Notes under the pieces: generated by a model
Database searches by the model: none
What the model was told of the DNA's origin: nothing
What the model saw: only the letters and a program-made list of their open reading frames with translations
Assembly: GCA_025266875.1 (NCBI GenBank)
Contig: JALLLT010000054.1
Coordinates: 62,001-126,000, forward strand
DNA: 64,000 nucleotides
Source of the DNA: Fennellomyces sp. T-0311
Taxonomy: Eukaryota > Mucoromycota > Mucoromycetes > Mucorales > Lichtheimiaceae
Direction: 5' to 3'
Shown here: piece after piece, positions 33,845 to 45,612 of the stretch
How positions within the stretch are numbered: position 1 is the first letter of the stretch
Layout: each line of letters opens with the position of its first letter
Translations under genes and position numbers: made by a program

Positions 33845-34969
33845 ATGTCACGACAACAACAACGACCTATCGCCATCACCAACGCCGACTCTTTCCTTGG
33901 CTACGTCCTCGCCTTCCGTTTCCTCGAGGGCCGTCGTCAGGAACAGGCTGGCCAACAGCAGGAAGTCCGTCTGCTCGTCCGCAATCGTCAGAACCTCGAT
34001 GAGCTCGAACGTATGGGTGCCAAGCTTATCCAGACTGATTACAACGACCAGCAGCGTCTGCAAACCGAGCTGCAGAACGTCAGTCTTCTTCTGCTCGTAC
34101 CCGAGAACTCGCAAAATACCCGCCAACAGGGTGAGAATGTGATCCGCGCTGCCCGCCAGGCTAATGTCCAGTACATTACCTTGTTCTCCATGTACGTTTA
34201 TTGCTGAGCACGGTTCAAAAGAAAGTGTAAACATATATATATATATATATTACATGTATATAGGCTCAGCGCTGAACAGGCACAGGAGCAGCAGCAGGCC
34301 ATCCGTGCCCTCGGTCAACTCGAAGAGCAAGTGGAACAGCAGTACCATGACAACTACTCTGTCATCCGTAACCCGATCTTTAACCAGATTTTCTACTACT
34401 TGACACCCATGATCGAGGACCGCAACCGTCTCGAATTGCCCGTGGGTCCCGAACGCAAGTGGAGTTCTGTGGATGTCCGCGACGTGGCCGAAGCCGTGTA
34501 TCGTTTGTCGCGTCAAAACGGCCCTCAGCAAGGCGTCTTCTTTGGCAACTTGGGTGAGCAGCGCTTACGTCAGTTCACCGGTCGCGCCGCCAGAAACGGT
34601 CAAGAGATTGCCCGGGAGTACTCCCAGGCATTGAACCGCGAGGAGCAAGTCCAGTATCGCCAGATCCAACCCCAGGAATTGGAGAACTACCTCAACGGTA
34701 TCCGTGATGATCAGCGCTTCAGTGACAGACCTCGCGAACGCGCTGGTGGCGACGATGAAAAGAATCGTCGCGATCGTCCCCACAGTTTCCCGCTGGGCCG
34801 CTTCCTCAACCAGGAATTCATTCGTTTGATCGTCGAGTTCTACGGCTTGGCTGATCGCGGCAACACCGAGTTGACTACCAACGACCTTCAGCAAGCACTT
34901 GGTCGTCAGCCTCAAGAGCTGCGCGAATACTTTGAGAACAACCGCGACAACTTTAACAGACTTCGCTGA
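33845..34969 (+). CDS. NmrA-like NAD(P)-binding domain protein
   Basis: Two exons (33845-34191, 34264-34969) give 350 residues, rich in Gln and Arg. The N-terminal strand-turn-helix PIAITNADSFLGYVLAFRFL sits where NmrA-like proteins have GxxGxxG, but only the last Gly remains. EVRLLVRNRQNLDELERMGA and LIQTDYND follow the family's second and third strands. IRAARQANVQYITLFSM, the YSVIRNPIF stretch and KWSSVDVRDVAEAVYRLS match the catalytic-side core. The C-terminal helix region ends LGRQPQELREYFENN, as in NmrA-like proteins. Family members act as redox-sensing regulators or atypical reductases. The degenerate dinucleotide loop suggests weak or no cofactor binding here. The intron (72 nt) contains an AT repeat. 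An AATAAA is at 35008. Confidence 0.8.
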
Positions 34970-35007
34970 GTTTGGCTCTCCAAAGCTAAAAAGTGTATAT
35001 GAAACCA

Positions 35008-35013
35008 AATAAA
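35008..35013 (+). other. Polyadenylation signal of the NmrA-like gene
   Basis: AATAAA 39 nt after the stop codon. Confidence 0.45.
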
Positions 35014-35136
35014 AGACACTTTTACTGAGAAAAAAGAAAGGGGTATTTACAATAAGTTGTTTGTGACAAATGTTTGTGGAAGGGGCCTGTATACATGGGT
35101 GGCAAATAAGAAAATAAAAGGAGGATGGCTAAGGGA

Positions 35137-36655
35137 TTAATCATTGTTGCGCATGGAGATACGGATGAATCGTCGCTTGGGTACTTTTCGATGTCTATTC
35201 ATGGGTCTTGCTTTGACTGTGTGCGGGAAACTGCGAGCTACGCTGTGTTGGATGACAGGAGATAATGGTGAAAGTGTATGATTGATGCATGTCAGCTGGG
35301 CCAGCCTTGCTGCAAGTGCATTTTCAGTGGGTCGTAGCACGATCTCTTGATCAAACATGACGGGTATTTGTTGTTCTGCAGGCCCCACGAGCGACGGGAT
35401 CTCCGGGCCCTCCACCACGTACCATGGTGCATCCCCATCCTCCGCATAAATATCCGGTAGCGTTGTTGAAGACGACACCACCGATTCACAAACCGTCGTC
35501 GTGCACGATGGTGCGCTATCCAACGACGCCGAATCATCCACGCAGTTTTGCAAATACTGATGCATGGCCTGGATCGATGCGTACCGTGTATAAATAGAAG
35601 GGGGCGTGGGGCGATACATTGGCATGATATCCGAGAACGAGGCACGGCTCGAGTACGATCGTGTATCGTCGTCGCTACTGTACATGGATGGAAGCATTCC
35701 ATACACGTCTTGTGGCAAATACTCGTGCTTGGCGTTCGCATCGATGAGATCCATATTAAAGTACATTGACGCGCCATCCGCTGGTGTACGAGGTGATGAT
35801 ACTGTCGGTAACGAACGAATATCGTCGCAACAATCGTCGCTGAGACATGATCGAGGAATGCCTGGATCCGATACGACTGACAGAGGAGCAGGTCGTCGTT
35901 TCTTTTCCTCCTTTTCTCGCTCGTTTTGAATATGTCGTAGACTTAGGTTATGGATCATCACTGGCAGATCCTCCTGAAACAGGTTCCTTATTTGTTTTTC
36001 GATTTCTCGCTGCAAAAAGTTGCGCACGCTCGTCACGCTGTCGAATGTAGAACTGATCCGAATACTTTCCAGCGGATCATTCTTGAACACGAGCGTAATC
36101 CCTTTTGTCTTGGAAACTACCAGGACAATGATGCCTCGCAGTCGCAAATCACTGATGCGCAAGAGCATGGGAACGACCAATGGCTGGTCAGCAGCAAGTA
36201 TCTTGGGTCGAGTGTGGCGTGCTAGTTCGGATGATTGCTTCGCGTGCATCGGGTTGGCCTGCTCAAAAAAGTCAGAATGTTTGCAGTGGACAAGATATAG
36301 ATATAAAAGCTCACCTGGACTTTGGTTTGCAAAACAATGTATGCATCGCCTGCATACGTGAGTTTAAAAATCCCACGGAACTTGTCCGTAGTAAGCTCGC
36401 CTACTTCTAAAATTTCAAGTTCGGGTGGCTGATTTTTTGGAACAAAGTGTTAGAAAGTGGCGTGTTTAAAAAAAATATATACGCCTCTTTGGACGAATGG
36501 AAACTCACCATGCTGCCCATGTGTAATTCTTTGACTGTGATGTGGTCCACAATGTTTTTCGGTTTGTTGCCTTTGTTGAGAGCGGCTTCAAGTTGCGATT
36601 TTGCTTCGTCGTAGAAACCCGAATCGAATTCGGGCCAATTGAACCGGAATGCCAT
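35137..36655 (-). CDS. mdm34: Mdm34, ERMES mitochondria-ER tethering subunit
   Basis: Three exons (36655-36509, 36428-36315, 36258-35137) give 460 residues. The N-terminal 200 residues are an SMP lipid-binding domain, recognisable by [103 protein letters not shown] and [15 protein letters not shown]. These match Mdm34 closely and not Mdm12 or Mmm1. The C-terminal half is disordered and ends in basic residues ([15 protein letters not shown]). Mdm34 sits at the mitochondrial outer membrane and, with Mdm10, Mdm12 and Mmm1, transfers phospholipids from the ER. It converges with the NmrA-like gene (167 bp between stops). Confidence 0.96.
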
Positions 36656-39600
36656 GTTGAAATGAAGAAGGGTGTCTGTCGCGACGTAGAAAGAAGGTGT
36701 GGTTTGTATTAATTATACAATGCTATAGGGAGAAGTGGTAAAGAAGCGCGGTATAGGGGAAAACAGGGAAACATCCAAGAAGAAAAAGAAAAATTGGCCT
36801 TTAGCCTTCTCGGCTCCGCACTGTCATAGCTATCGGAAAAATTCGGGCTCAATTAAACCGGGGTGTGATGCACGTACCATTTATTTGTAACTGCGTACCG
36901 TAAAATCACCTTTAAGGTCACAAGAAGTTTATATTTCCATGGCAACACGAAACACCCCACAATGCGTAACCATAGCAACAGATCGTCTCGGTATCTCTAC
37001 AGCAACGATGAATGTCAACGGTGGCAATCCGAATAACAGCTACGTGAACGTAACCGTTTCGCAGATTTGTTAAAGCTTATTATAAAGTGCGTTACTGAAC
37101 CTATCTTCTCGTGTTATTTTTGTTTATGTTCCGAGAAGTGCTAAACTTATCTTTCACAGCCAAAGAATCTATTTTGTTATTACCAATGTACTTTTTGCCT
37201 TTTTCATTGTCTATGGATCTTTTTTCCTGGTAGGTAACCCCTTTTACTTTTCCTGAGTTTCAATGCTGACCTCGATGATCAAGCTCTGTGTTACTGTTTT
37301 TCAATGCAAGTTCCGTACATCACTTCCAGTGACGCATCATACCTGCCTCTCGGCAAATGAGTAATACGGAAATGACTAACTTTCCTGCCGGGAAACCATC
37401 CGACCTAAAAATGAAGATCCCGATCCTGAAATCGTTGCACAACTTTCCTCCAATGTTTATCCATTCTATTTATTACAGTTCGTCATGTTGTGCTAATTTG
37501 TGTAATTTCATATTACGGTCGTTTTGCTTGTCACCCGATATATTTGAGCTCAAAGTAAAACACCTTATACTTCATGTATAATCATCAACACTTTTAGATG
37601 TGGCGAACAATTTTATTATTCCGACCATCTTCCGCTGGGTTGCATAACGGCGTTGCTGGCGTCGGTATAACAATTGGCCCGAAAATCCTCCTTAAAACAT
37701 ATACGCCATGGATTCGCAATCATAGTTGTACCTCTACCTCTATACTACCTAATGCAGTTTTGGAATATCAGAAATGTAATTAATGAATCAATTTATTATG
37801 GGTAAAGTGGTTTCCCATGGTAACGTTTACTGAGAAGGTGCATGGACGTAGTATATCCGAAACAGTAGCATTGGCTGGCGTCTATGCCCGAAACGAACAT
37901 GTGCATGTCAGTTACTTCTACTATATATGCACTGGTACGGGTTGTCACTGAAATAAAATGATCGCGTATGTCGATACATATGCATTAGTCAGGCCAGTAA
38001 CCATTAAAGTTGAAAAGTCAGTCAATCTGTAACTTTTAACTGCACGAGGAATTTTGATAAGGTACTGGAACTTACCACTAGATGACTTTTCTTTTTGTTT
38101 CCCATTACGTACATGAAACTGATTACATAACTGTGAAATTAATGAGAAAAAATATAATTGCTGCTTCTCCATCCTGCTCACAACTACTTAGGGCTAACAT
38201 GATAATGTATTGGAAAATATGCGTACGCATTCCAACCGAAGCAGACAATCGGTGATGCAGCCACGGTTCGATTGACCACGCATCTGTATGCAAACGTGGA
38301 GAGTACCGTAGCCTGAATAGCATAGGGAAATATTCGCACAAAAGTGACTACCAGTCATTTGTCCAAGTTTGAATCCTTGCATGACCTACTTGCATCTTCA
38401 TATCTTGCCACTCTCGATGCATTGCTTCTTGGCATCTTTTTTTTCTATATATGTACGACATGTTGCTCAAGTGTTGCTCATTAGAAAATGCTCCATACTT
38501 TTAGCCACATACAAACAAAGACTAAAGGATAAATGAAAAGGACGACATTTGTTTAATTACTATATGCTCTTACGACTAAATACAAGCACATTAGTAAAAT
38601 TGCAAGGTTCGTCAGGTGGCCCTGTTGCCAAAGGGTTCAATAGTACACCTAGGGCAACTAAAACAACAATCGATATCCTTGTTCATTTCACGTAAGTCAT
38701 TCTTTGCTATCGCTAACCATAAAATAGGTTTCCCAAGTCCAATACAGCGATTCAGCGGCGTATCCAGGCCGCTAACCTCATTCTACAAGTAAACTGGCGC
38801 CCAAAGAGCCATGTAGAGTTGATTATGGATGAGAGCACTGTTTTTTTTTGCGTATAGCTGCATATCTTGGTCTAGAAGGGACACACTCGCTGGACACGTG
38901 CTTGTCATATCTTGGTAGCTCCTAGATATTGCATGCGCGGAGAACCTTTACCCTTATACACAGAAAGAGATGCTCGTTTTGTTACGTATACAAGTTGGAA
39001 ACGAGGGATGTTGTCGTGCGTGAAAGTTACAGGAGAATAGTCCAATAGCTTATATGGATACTTCTGAGAGTTGTTACATTGTTGCATGAGCTGTGAGCGC
39101 ACAAGTTAAACACTTACTAAGATGAGTGAATGCAATGACCATCATGTTTATTGGATATGACCACGCATGGCAGTATTAACGGCTGGCAAAATTTGCTTAA
39201 ATATCAAGAACAGGTATACGTATTGTTGGCATCATAATTTTTCTGCCAAAGTCAATGGTAATAGAAAAGGGGTAGAATCCGGGAGCAAGACACGTTAAAC
39301 ACCGTTTGAAGAAAACAAATTAGAAAGGTATTTACACGAGACGAAAGGAAGGATTGTTGGTTCCTATGATTGAGCAAGCCTGATAGTCAGCATGGAAGCA
39401 TGAAATGATACGTTGCACAGGTTCAAGAAAAGGAGGGAAGGGTCTCCTTTGTTAGCTTACGTATCCAAACAGGAGAATGTCGACGCTGTTGCTACTTAAC
39501 ACATTGCGCAAAACAATGGGTAAGCTCTATTCACTCCATGGATCAGTTAGAGATATAGCCATCCAAAGTGGTGTGATCCAACGTTTTCAGCAAGTAATAG

Positions 39601-39683
39601 TATAGGTTTCTTTGTTTATCACTTTATACATCAAGTCAATGGCATTCTCCGATCCGGGTACACATTGACGCGGGCACCTACAA
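36656..39683. other. 3-kb gene-free stretch
   Basis: Only short open frames with no recognisable product on either strand. No repeats or element ends were noticed. The first 250 bp presumably hold the Mdm34 promoter. Confidence 0.5.
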
Positions 39684-40479
39684 CTATGCTTCTTCCTCGA
39701 CCTTCTTCTTGGGCAAGATAAAGTCATGTGCAATGCCCACCGACTGTTTCACCACCTGCCGACATGCTGATACCCAAATCGCCACGCTGACCGCACCTGC
39801 AAAACGTCCATCAGTACCTCAGTCCTCCATGGTTTGGCCTTCCCCAACGAACCTTTAGGCGCGAGTGGCATCCACAAAAACCATTCCGCTGGCCCAAACC
39901 AGCCCTTTGGCAAATAGAACGCTGCTCGTCGTGTATACCAGAACGCAATGATTGTACGCGTACCGTGAACAAAAAACCAAAGCACTGACTTGGCTCGTAG
40001 TTCAAACGCTGTTTTGGAGAACGCGATATCCGAGTCTAGTTTGCAAGTGTTAATAGCGCCATTCCGTTTGAATCATTCGAATAGGCAGCATACTTAGTTT
40101 TTCTAAATCGGCCATGCCTTTGTCGAGTTTCCGTCGCATTTTGGCCCATTTGGCAAACTCATCCTTGGAGCGTTCAACGTGAGCGATTGTTGCTAATATA
40201 TATAAAGACCACGACATGTTACCTGCGAGCTCGTCTGGGACAAATCGCTTTTCAGCTTCAATAGATCGCGCTTAAGCTTTTCTTGTTTGGCGATTTTCTT
40301 GTCATTGGTCACTTGGATGTAGTATTTGTAGGCCTAGTTGACATGTTGAGTAAATGGACGTAGACGTACTGCTGCATCGTTTCTAGGACACCAACTGTTT
40401 GCGTGACGTAAGAGTATCCGAGAATCAGAATGGTTTCGGTTATTAAGACAAGGAAGAAGATGGTCGTAGCCAAGTACAT
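39684..40479 (-). CDS. get1: Get1/WRB subunit of the tail-anchored protein insertase
   Basis: Five exons (40479-40396, 40333-40223, 40163-40094, 40035-39853, 39796-39684) give 186 residues, usual for fungal Get1. It has an N-terminal membrane helix (MYLATTIFFLVLITETILIL), a cytosolic coiled coil with the hallmark QDEFAKWAKMRRKLDKGMAD, and two C-terminal helices around LWFFVHGTRTIIAFWY, GPAEWFLWMPLAPKGAVSV and IWVSACRQVV. With Get2, Get1 forms the ER receptor for the Get3 ATPase. The splice donor of exon 1 could also lie a few codons further on. The start was put at the Met before the first helix; a second Met 27 codons upstream is less likely. Confidence 0.87.
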
Positions 40480-40657
40480 GGACGTAGTATTATTTTCGTG
40501 TGTGTGTGTTTGTGTGGCAAAAGCGCAAGAAGCGTGATTTTGGCTGATCACCCCATACAAATGCGCGACTGTCGCGGCGGTGATACAAGAGCATCAGCAT
40601 CAACAAAGACGAAAAAGATGTCATGACATATTATAAACACAAAAAGTGGCTCTCTCT

Positions 40658-41641
40658 TTATTCGTATTCGTCTAGAATAGCATGCGCACACTGCGTCCGG
40701 CTGGCCTTGGGATGCATGTACTTCTTTTCTGGAATTGCAGACCGGATAAGCCAGAGCCGCTGCTTTCGCGTTCTGCTTTGAGTGTAATCCAGCTTGGCAA
40801 TTCTATCCTCGTAAAGAGGTATCAGATGGTCCTCGAGTGCCCGTTGCATTTCCCAATGGAACGATAGCCAGCTGCTCCGGTGCAGCTTGGGATTACGGTA
40901 GTAATAGCGATCCTTCAAGTTGATACATGGCCCCATCTCCTCCAGCACACGCTCAACCATGGGATCGTTTTTATACGCTCGCCGTATGCGTCGGTGGAAA
41001 TTGCTGTATGCATCATCGATAGTGCCGTCATAGTACCAATCTGGCCGGAGATTCGTCTTAAAGTGCGGGGGTCCGAGATATGCCGCAACCTTCTGGCATG
41101 CTTCAATGAAATCTTTGGCGTCCTGGATCTCTTCGGCACTCTTCTCAGAGACCTCTTGCGCATACTCTGGGAGCCTCTGGAGATTGGCCCGCAAGTCCCG
41201 ATTGTAGGTGTATTCAACAGTCTTGAGTTTTCGTGCGAACATGGTATTCTCTGCGGTCGCCTTGTCGGTGGAAAGTGACTTGACGTCATAATACAAATAA
41301 TCCACGCAGTCGTCGTCGTCGTCATATTGTTCCTTGGCAATTCGAAGCTTTGGAATTGGTGTGTATTGCTGATGATTCATCGGAGCTGCAATAAATGCAC
41401 CAGTGACAGAAATAGGTTCATGTACGACACCTCCCTTTTCTGCTGCTTCAGCATACGTTCGAGCATTGACCCAAACGGTGCTTTCGCCTGTAAAGCGTAC
41501 ATCATCGCTAATCACCTCAAAGCCATTGGTCGTTGAGCTCAATGGTGGGAAGGTATTGTTGTCCGATAAGAGGTTTGGGGAGTAGTCATTATCATCGTGG
41601 TGGAGGATGTTTTCGGCGAAGGCAAGGGTGAGCGTCGACAT
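40658..41641 (-). CDS. Unknown intronless protein, paralog A of an inverted pair
   Basis: A single uninterrupted frame of 327 codons with no recognised domain. The N-terminal third is acidic with a conserved block (LLSDNNTFPPLSSTT, then VRFTGESTVWVNARTYAEAA). The middle has a run of Asp (YDDDDDCVDYLYYDVKSLST). The C-terminal half is helix-rich and basic (RRIRRAYKNDPMVERVLEEM, TRKQRLWLIRSAIPEKKY) and ends ASRTQCAHAILDEYE. No signal peptide or membrane helix is visible. The gene at 43820-44833 on the other strand is its paralog: 33 of 47 residues are identical in the LSD-to-GG block. A TATTTATA (41724-41731, reading TATAAATA in the gene's sense) lies upstream. Absence of introns contrasts with most neighbours. 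Confidence 0.75.
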   Translation of the reverse strand: MSTLTLAFAENILHHDDNDYSPNLLSDNNTFPPLSSTTNGFEVISDDVRFTGESTVWVNARTYAEAAEKGGVVHEPISVTGAFIAAPMNHQQYTPIPKLRIAKEQYDDDDDCVDYLYYDVKSLSTDKATAENTMFARKLKTVEYTYNRDLRANLQRLPEYAQEVSEKSAEEIQDAKDFIEACQKVAAYLGPPHFKTNLRPDWYYDGTIDDAYSNFHRRIRRAYKNDPMVERVLEEMGPCINLKDRYYYRNPKLHRSSWLSFHWEMQRALEDHLIPLYEDRIAKLDYTQSRTRKQRLWLIRSAIPEKKYMHPKASRTQCAHAILDEYE

Positions 41642-43398
41642 AATCGATTGGAATTAGGAGAGAGAACGACAGAAAGAAAGTAAATGGTAGATACACCAGT
41701 CAGCGGAGCGTCGGCCAGGGCAATATTTATATTCCTGCATGCTGCGACACAGAAAAAAAAAGGCGCAGCAGCTGCGTGCAATTCCTTGGAAGACTTCCCT
41801 GTCTGCACGTTCTGCTAAGGAATTTGATTGGTGCTTTGATCATCCAGCGTGACCCTACATTACGTTGGAAGCCAAGTGTTCCTAATAACTTACGCCCTCT
41901 TGCCCCGTTCAAAGCACGTCTGTTATCGAGTCTGTGTTTTGATGACGCACCACTATTTCGTTCTAATTTGGGTGCCTGGATTAATGACAGAATCTGCTGC
42001 GCAACGTCATAGCATTTCCGAAAGGGTTAATGGATTCAGGGGCCCATTTTCTCGTTCTGTTCTCTTCTCGCGACTGACCGACGATAAGCGCTGTGCGTAG
42101 CACAAGGTTCATGATTAAAAGTACCAGGCCTGAGAATTTTACTTTGCTTGTATAAAAGCATGCATCGAACACGTGTGTATCCAATGGTACTGATGTGCCG
42201 TTCAAAACAGTTGTCTAAGGTGTCGATAGTTCCCGTGATGCTTACCAGACCTATTCCTTGTTATACCATTGAACATACACCAAATAAATGCCCCTTTAAC
42301 ACTGCTGCTGTCCCACATGATTCAGATTTTATTGGTGGCATTTTGTTTGTTACAACTTTTCGAAGGTTCTTCGACTACTTTTTAAAAAGCAAAGAAGGAT
42401 ACAGCTGGTATATTCGCTTAGAGTTACATTATCATCGCTCTTCACACGTGCTGGTCGCTTTGAAACCCGATTAATTTTTCAGGAATTGCGAATCTTACGA
42501 GCTATAGTCGTTCTTTTTGGATACTCCAGAAGCAGCGCCTTCTGTGTCTTTGATGATATCGTCGCAGCACGCGTAGTTGAATCTGAAGCATTTGATATAG
42601 TCCCGATCCGACAGCCCTTTATTGCGGCAAACTACGTATACACTCGTTAAACAAACTATCGTCGATGATGAGACCATTGTTACTGTACTTTTATACGTAG
42701 TACGTATCCGTAGATGGACGTGCTACATACGACAGTCCTTGACTTTGAAGCGCACGGTGTATTGGTTAACTTATATGCAGTTAGGAATCGTGATAATCCT
42801 GCGGCGGCGCTTAAGCATCAGTGAAGTGAGCCACACCATTTTTTTTCTAGCAATGGCGAAGCTGCTATTACTCTTTAGGATCATCTTACTTATACGACCA
42901 AACATCGCGCGCAGCCATATCTACTTCGTATGGTAGTAAGTTAATTAGTGGACTAACACCAATGCTGTTTATCACTTGCCAAAATATATAATGTTTGCCA
43001 TTACATACTATTCTAGGTCTTACCATTTAAGGGTGCTATCATTGCTTGGATCATCAGGTACAGAGATTAGGGTTGAATTGAGTATTGAGGGAATAGCCGC
43101 AACTCTTCCTCATGAAGTACCGCCAGGATATCATCATTAGGAATCTTGCATGCAATCATGAGACGTACAGGTCCACTCATTAACTTAAAGAGGCAAAACA
43201 CTCTCCTACCAGCAAAATTGATGCTTGGTCTAAGTTAGGCTCTTGGAAAAGGGTTTGCATGTTTGTGTCACATATCCTTTTATTCACATTTGAGCGAAAT
43301 GACTCAAGATGACACTTTTCCTTTCACTTTAGTACGTTGAAAGATTGCTATCATATAGTTTATCAGCGTCATATACATATTGTGTAATAAAATTATTA
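41642..43398. other. Region between the inverted paralogs, left of the MITE
   Basis: Holds the presumed promoter of paralog A and otherwise only short frames. A 60-codon Cys-containing frame on the minus strand (42497-42677) is the only one with protein-like composition, but it is not supported as a gene. Confidence 0.45.
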
Positions 43399-43570
43399 CA
43401 GTGGCCGCTTTATATAATGATATTTTATATAACGATAATTCGATATAACGATACAATTCTCGATGCACCAAAACGGTAATCACTGCCAAATCCCATTTTA
43501 TATAACGATATTTTGATATAACGATAAAGTTTGGGCTGCACCATCGTATCGTTATATAAAGCGGCCACTG
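43399..43570. mobile_element. MITE with pogo/Tc1-mariner-type ends
   Basis: A 172-bp element has a 19-bp perfect terminal inverted repeat (CAGTGGCCGCTTTATATAA), extending to 24 bp with one mismatch. It is flanked by TA on both sides (43397-43398 and 43571-43572), the target duplication of the Tc1-mariner/pogo superfamily. CAGT ends are typical of pogo-like elements. Inside are repeated TATAACGATA words in both orientations, so the single strand could fold. It has no coding capacity and would need a transposase from elsewhere. Confidence 0.9.
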
Positions 43571-43819
43571 TAATTAACAACTTGGTTTTGCAAAGGCGCT
43601 TATATACTATAGTGACTTTGAATGATCATTTGTTCCAATTCCATGTCCTCGGCAGTGCGTTTACTTTAGAAACTGCCGTGGTGTAACACCTGCTGCGCCG
43701 CTTATGTGGTAGTCGAATATATACACTTCAATGACAACTGAGAAAGCTGCCTATTTTATTCGGCAACTATACACCATACGAAGCCCATTCTCCGTTCCCT
43801 GACATTTTTTTGCATAACG

Positions 43820-44833
43820 GTGATGTCCGACTCTACATTTGCGTTTGCTGAAGATTTCACCGATCAGGGTCATGATAACGACCACTCTTATGGCATTCTC
43901 TCGGATGATAACGTATTCCCACCTTTAAGTTCCGTAACCACCGGCTTTGAACTGGTTCGCGACGACGTACTCTTTATGGGTGAAAACACCGTCTGGGTCA
44001 GTGCTCTATCGTATGCTGAGGCAGCTGAAAGTGGAGGTATACCCCATAAAACCATCAGTATGTGCGAGTCTCGTTATGTCCAACCCCCAGCAAGTTATTG
44101 GCAACATGTACCTAAATCAAGAACTCGAGTCATCTGTGAAGAAGAATATGATGACGGTGACGAGACCATGGAGACTGTATATTATAATGCCAAGTCACTT
44201 TCCACAGGCAAGGCATCTGTACAAGGTACCATTGGCATGCAGAAACCCAAAATTACGGCATCCACAAGAGCGTATTACCGAAATTCGGACAAAAGTCGTC
44301 GAAAGCTAGCAGATAGCAGCAGTGATATAGCATCAGAATATACGGCAAGGATCCAAGAGGCGAAGGGACTTGTAGATGGTTGTAACAAAATTATGCAACA
44401 TCGAGAACCAGATGGCTCCCAATATTCCTACAAAAACCAATTCCACAACAGGCTTAAAACCAAGGACTGGCATACCATTTGGCGTCGATGCGTAGTACGA
44501 GCATATAACAACGATCCCATTATCGAGCGTTTGTATGACGAATTTGAATCGTATGTCAATCAGCATGGACTACCGCTTTTCCAAGATGGCCCAAGCAGAT
44601 TGAACAGCTGCAACTGGAAAGAATATCATCATATGAAGTATCTTGCGTTCAGACGCCTGTGTCTGCTCTACAGCGACATTATTGACGATATAAAAGGCCT
44701 TGACTCTAACTTGTCTAAAAAAGAAAGAGCATGGATTACCGGATCGTCTGTAATTCCCAAAGAAAGCCACTTGGGTTCTAGAGCAACTCGTGCGCAGTGT
44801 GCCTATGCAATCCTGGACAAGCTTCATGGTTAA
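43820..44833 (+). CDS. Unknown intronless protein, paralog B of an inverted pair
   Basis: A single frame of 337 codons, clearly related to the minus-strand gene at 40658-41641 along its whole length. Matching blocks are ILSDDNVFPPLSSVTTGFEL, GENTVWVSALSYAEAAESGG, the acidic YDDGDETMETVYYNAKSLST, VVRAYNNDPIIERLYDEFES, LSKKERAWITGSSVIPKE and the end RATRAQCAYAILDKLHG. The middle is more diverged and has small insertions. No known domain, signal peptide or membrane segment is recognised. The start may be the first or second codon (MMSD). The 172-bp MITE ends 249 bp upstream. Preservation of the frame and of the N- and C-terminal blocks implies both copies encode functional proteins. Confidence 0.75.
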   Translation: MMSDSTFAFAEDFTDQGHDNDHSYGILSDDNVFPPLSSVTTGFELVRDDVLFMGENTVWVSALSYAEAAESGGIPHKTISMCESRYVQPPASYWQHVPKSRTRVICEEEYDDGDETMETVYYNAKSLSTGKASVQGTIGMQKPKITASTRAYYRNSDKSRRKLADSSSDIASEYTARIQEAKGLVDGCNKIMQHREPDGSQYSYKNQFHNRLKTKDWHTIWRRCVVRAYNNDPIIERLYDEFESYVNQHGLPLFQDGPSRLNSCNWKEYHHMKYLAFRRLCLLYSDIIDDIKGLDSNLSKKERAWITGSSVIPKESHLGSRATRAQCAYAILDKLHG

Positions 44834-45612
44834 TTTTATATTACTGCTTCTCCTTATTAAATGTTACTGGCAGTAGTCGTCAACTACTAAAATTTTACCA
44901 ACCCTTCGAACATTCAACGCCAAGACCAACTATGCTTGGCGGATACATGAAGCAACGTGGAATCATTTTGACCATGTAATTTGTGGCAGAGACACTACTA
45001 GAGATGAGCTGGGCCCTCTTGTGTTTGCTGGGTCTGGTCATTGCTGACGTTCTTGTTGGTTTGAGGGCGATGTCCAAAGGTTCTTGACATCAGGGGAGAC
45101 CACCAATACTTTCATGCTACGGAGCAACATGGCCTATGGTGGCTCGGGTGCGCATATCACTGGCCCAGAAAGACGCCAATGTAAATAATAATGAAGAAAA
45201 CTATGATGTGCAATTTCAATAGCTCTTAAACAACAGGAATAGATTATGGATGTTCCATTTATTTTAGCATTGCGCAAGATATACAGCAAACCATTGAATT
45301 CGCTGAAGCAGCGATGATATATGTAAGGAGTTCTCTGCCAAAGATTGCGGACTACGTAATTAATGCCGACTGGTCAGTGCACGATAATGCACACGGCAGA
45401 CTACGGTGCGCAGCTCTTCGTCAGTGCTCATTCTTGTTGTGCGCAATGTACTATATATATCGGCAGTGAGTTAGGCCACAAGTTAAAAGTATCCGTGCCA
45501 GAGAGCATAATTTACCTACCACGACTAGAGGCTGCAACTATAATTATTGTTGGTTATTTAAGAGTAAATAAATTCGGGTAGCGCGTTCGTGCGCCTCTTC
45601 TTTTACAGTAAA
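44834..45612. other. Intergenic with a possible decayed gene fragment
   Basis: At about 44985-45175 the plus strand has protein-like pieces (a serine-rich LTSGETTNTF, then MAYGGSGAHIT) interrupted by a stop. YGGSG followed by a hydrophobic residue is seen in fringe-like glycosyltransferases, so this may be a fragment of such a gene. The evidence is thin. The rest is AT-rich and leads into the F-box gene promoter. Confidence 0.3.

Noticed and set aside
38258..38278. GGTTCGATT word resembling a tRNA B box
   Set aside because: No matching A box or cloverleaf stems upstream; a similar word at 1269 fails in the same way.
42497..42677. 60-codon Cys-containing minus-strand frame upstream of paralog A
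   Set aside because: The composition is protein-like, but the only TATA-like box is 11 nt before the ATG and no further exon could be joined.
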